Assembly: GCA_030835005.1 (NCBI GenBank)
Contig: JAUQWT010000265.1
Span: 1 to 5,711 of the forward strand
Reading direction: 5' to 3'
Origin: Ignavibacteria bacterium
GTDB taxonomy: Bacteria; Bacteroidota; Ignavibacteria; Tepidaquicellales; OLB5
Length of the DNA stretch: 5,711 nt
Below the pieces are notes generated by a model. It did not search any database. It was not told the DNA's origin and saw only the letters and a program-made list of their open reading frames with translations. Positions 4,475 through 5,711 of this stretch are shown in pieces. Made by a program: the position numbers and the translations under genes. The first letter of the stretch is position 1, and each line of letters starts with the position of its first letter.

Positions 4475-5711
4475 ATGTTTAAAGAACTACCCGATAAAAT
4501 AAATAATGCTGAGCTTGAAAAGGAAATACTTTCCTATTGGCAAGAGCATGGCATTTTTGATAAAAGCATAACATCGCGTGAAGGGAAACCCGCGTTTACT
4601 TTCTATGACGGGCCTCCTACAGCAAATGGTATGCCCGGTATTCACCACATGATTTCACGCACTATTAAAGACCTGATGTGCCGCTATAAGACTCTGATGG
4701 GATTCCAGGTTTACCGCAAAGCAGGATGGGACACTCAAGGCCTTCCGGTTGAGATCGAAGTAGAGAAATCGCTTAACATCAAATCAAAAGATGATATTGA
4801 AAAATACGGCGTAGAAAATTTTAACAAGGCGTGCCGTGAATCTGTATTCAAATATCTTAAAGAATGGGAAAACCTTTCCGAAAGAATGGGCCAGTGGATC
4901 AACCTTAAAGATGCCTACATCACATATAAGAATGAATACATTGAATCAGTTTGGTGGTCATTGAAGAGGTTTTTTGATGCCGGACTGATCTACCGCGGAT
5001 ATAAGATACAGCCATATTGCCCGAGATGCGAAACGCCTCTCTCTACTCACGAAGTTGCACAGGGTTATGAAGACGTTAAGGACCCGAGTGTATATGTTGT
5101 ATTCAAAATTAAGCCGGGGCAGGGGCTGAATGATTTTCAGTTCTTAGTTTGGACAACTACACCATGGACTTTGATCTCTAATGTAGCATTGGCCGTTGGC
5201 GCAAACATTACCTATGTCAAAATTCAGTTCAAAGAGACAGGCGAAAAACTTATACTTGCCAAAGACCGCCTGGCTGTAATTCGTGAAGAATATGATATAC
5301 TCGGCGAAGTTAAGGGTAGTGAACTGGAAAGTATTGAGTACGAGCAGTTAATGCCCTATGTACAGCCAGAGCTTAAGGCGTTTTACGTTACGCTTGGTGA
5401 TTTTGTAAGCACTGAAGATGGTTCAGGAATAGTACACATAGCGCCTGCATTTGGCGAGGATGATTACCAGATATCACGCAAGTACGGACTGCCTGTTATG
5501 CAGCCTGTTGATAGAAGCGGAAAGTTTACCGATGAAATACCTGATTTCAAAGGGCGCTTCGTTAAAGAAGCAGATGATGATATTATCTTAAAGCTTAAAG
5601 AAGAGAAAAAGCTTTACAAGAAAGAAAAGTTTGTTCACTCATATCCGCATTGCTGGAGATGCCACTCGCCGCTGCTATACTATGCACGCGAGAGCTGGTA
5701 TATAAACACTT
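4475..5711 (+). CDS. ileS: Isoleucyl-tRNA synthetase, N-terminal 412 residues, cut by window edge
   Basis: Cytoplasmic class I synthetase that charges tRNA-Ile with isoleucine and edits misactivated valine. The visible part starts the Rossmann catalytic domain. YDGPPTANGMPGIHHM (44-59) contains the HIGH-equivalent signature, here GIHH (55-58), a form seen in one IleS subgroup. GWDTQGLPVEIEVEK (84-98) follows, with Gln88 where His is the common residue. YCPRCETPLS (181-190) is a Cys-pair element. The CP1 editing domain covers roughly 200-385, with the Thr-rich WTTTPW (226-231) and GSGIVHIAPAFGEDDY (316-331), including the conserved editing Asp. The chain returns to the catalytic domain at HCWRCHSPLLYYARESWYI (392-410). 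Complete enzymes are about 950-1,100 residues, so the KMSKS loop and anticodon-binding part lie beyond the window. ATG 4475 has no Shine-Dalgarno sequence, only an A-rich run, which is usual in Bacteroidota-like organisms. Confidence 0.95.
   Translation, partial: MFKELPDKINNAELEKEILSYWQEHGIFDKSITSREGKPAFTFYDGPPTANGMPGIHHMISRTIKDLMCRYKTLMGFQVYRKAGWDTQGLPVEIEVEKSLNIKSKDDIEKYGVENFNKACRESVFKYLKEWENLSERMGQWINLKDAYITYKNEYIESVWWSLKRFFDAGLIYRGYKIQPYCPRCETPLSTHEVAQGYEDVKDPSVYVVFKIKPGQGLNDFQFLVWTTTPWTLISNVALAVGANITYVKIQFKETGEKLILAKDRLAVIREEYDILGEVKGSELESIEYEQLMPYVQPELKAFYVTLGDFVSTEDGSGIVHIAPAFGEDDYQISRKYGLPVMQPVDRSGKFTDEIPDFKGRFVKEADDDIILKLKEEKKLYKKEKFVHSYPHCWRCHSPLLYYARESWYINT

Overview
The window looks like a chromosomal piece from a member of the Bacteroidota/Chlorobiota/Ignavibacteriota (FCB) group, most likely an Ignavibacteria-like lineage. 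Three things point there. Two secreted proteins end in type IX secretion (T9SS) C-terminal domains carrying the linker NYPNPFNP, which is typical of Ignavibacteria-related genomes. Three upstream regions carry the Bacteroidetes-type promoter (TTTG/TTG, about 20 bp, TAnnTTTG). Shine-Dalgarno sequences are nearly absent. The DNA is AT-rich. Assignment below phylum level is inference.

Layout: (1) positions 804 to 1, minus strand: N-terminal 268 codons of IspE, the CDP-ME kinase of the MEP isoprenoid pathway, running off the left edge. (2) 805-910: a compact divergent intergenic region with two back-to-back promoters, each placed so close to its start codon that both mRNAs should be leaderless or nearly so, and an 18-bp imperfect palindrome between them. 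(3) 911-2557: a secreted endonuclease I family protein, in which the nuclease domain is flanked by two Ig-like (ASH-type) domains and followed by a T9SS sorting domain. (4) 2558-2697: a spacer with a GC-rich, hairpin-forming island, then a clear Shine-Dalgarno sequence. (5) 2698-3912: a secreted YCF48-like beta-propeller with seven blade-turn motifs and a T9SS tag. (6) 3925-4212: a small Cys-rich lipoprotein with a probable TTG start, only 12 nt after the propeller gene. (7) 4213-4474: a non-coding leader holding a candidate promoter and an intrinsic-terminator-like hairpin whose T-run ends 14 nt before the next start codon. (8) 4475 to the right edge: the first 412 codons of isoleucyl-tRNA synthetase.

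How it fits together: the outer genes (ispE, ileS) are housekeeping. The middle block is an exported set: a surface or secreted nuclease, a surface propeller of unknown function, and a membrane-anchored small lipoprotein. The last two probably share a transcript. A joint role, such as scavenging of extracellular DNA, is possible but is not shown by the sequence. No mobile element, CRISPR array, tRNA or rRNA gene was seen. The most interesting signals are regulatory: the paired leaderless divergent promoters, the attenuator-like leader of ileS in a lineage not known for T-box control, and the folded island at 2582-2635.
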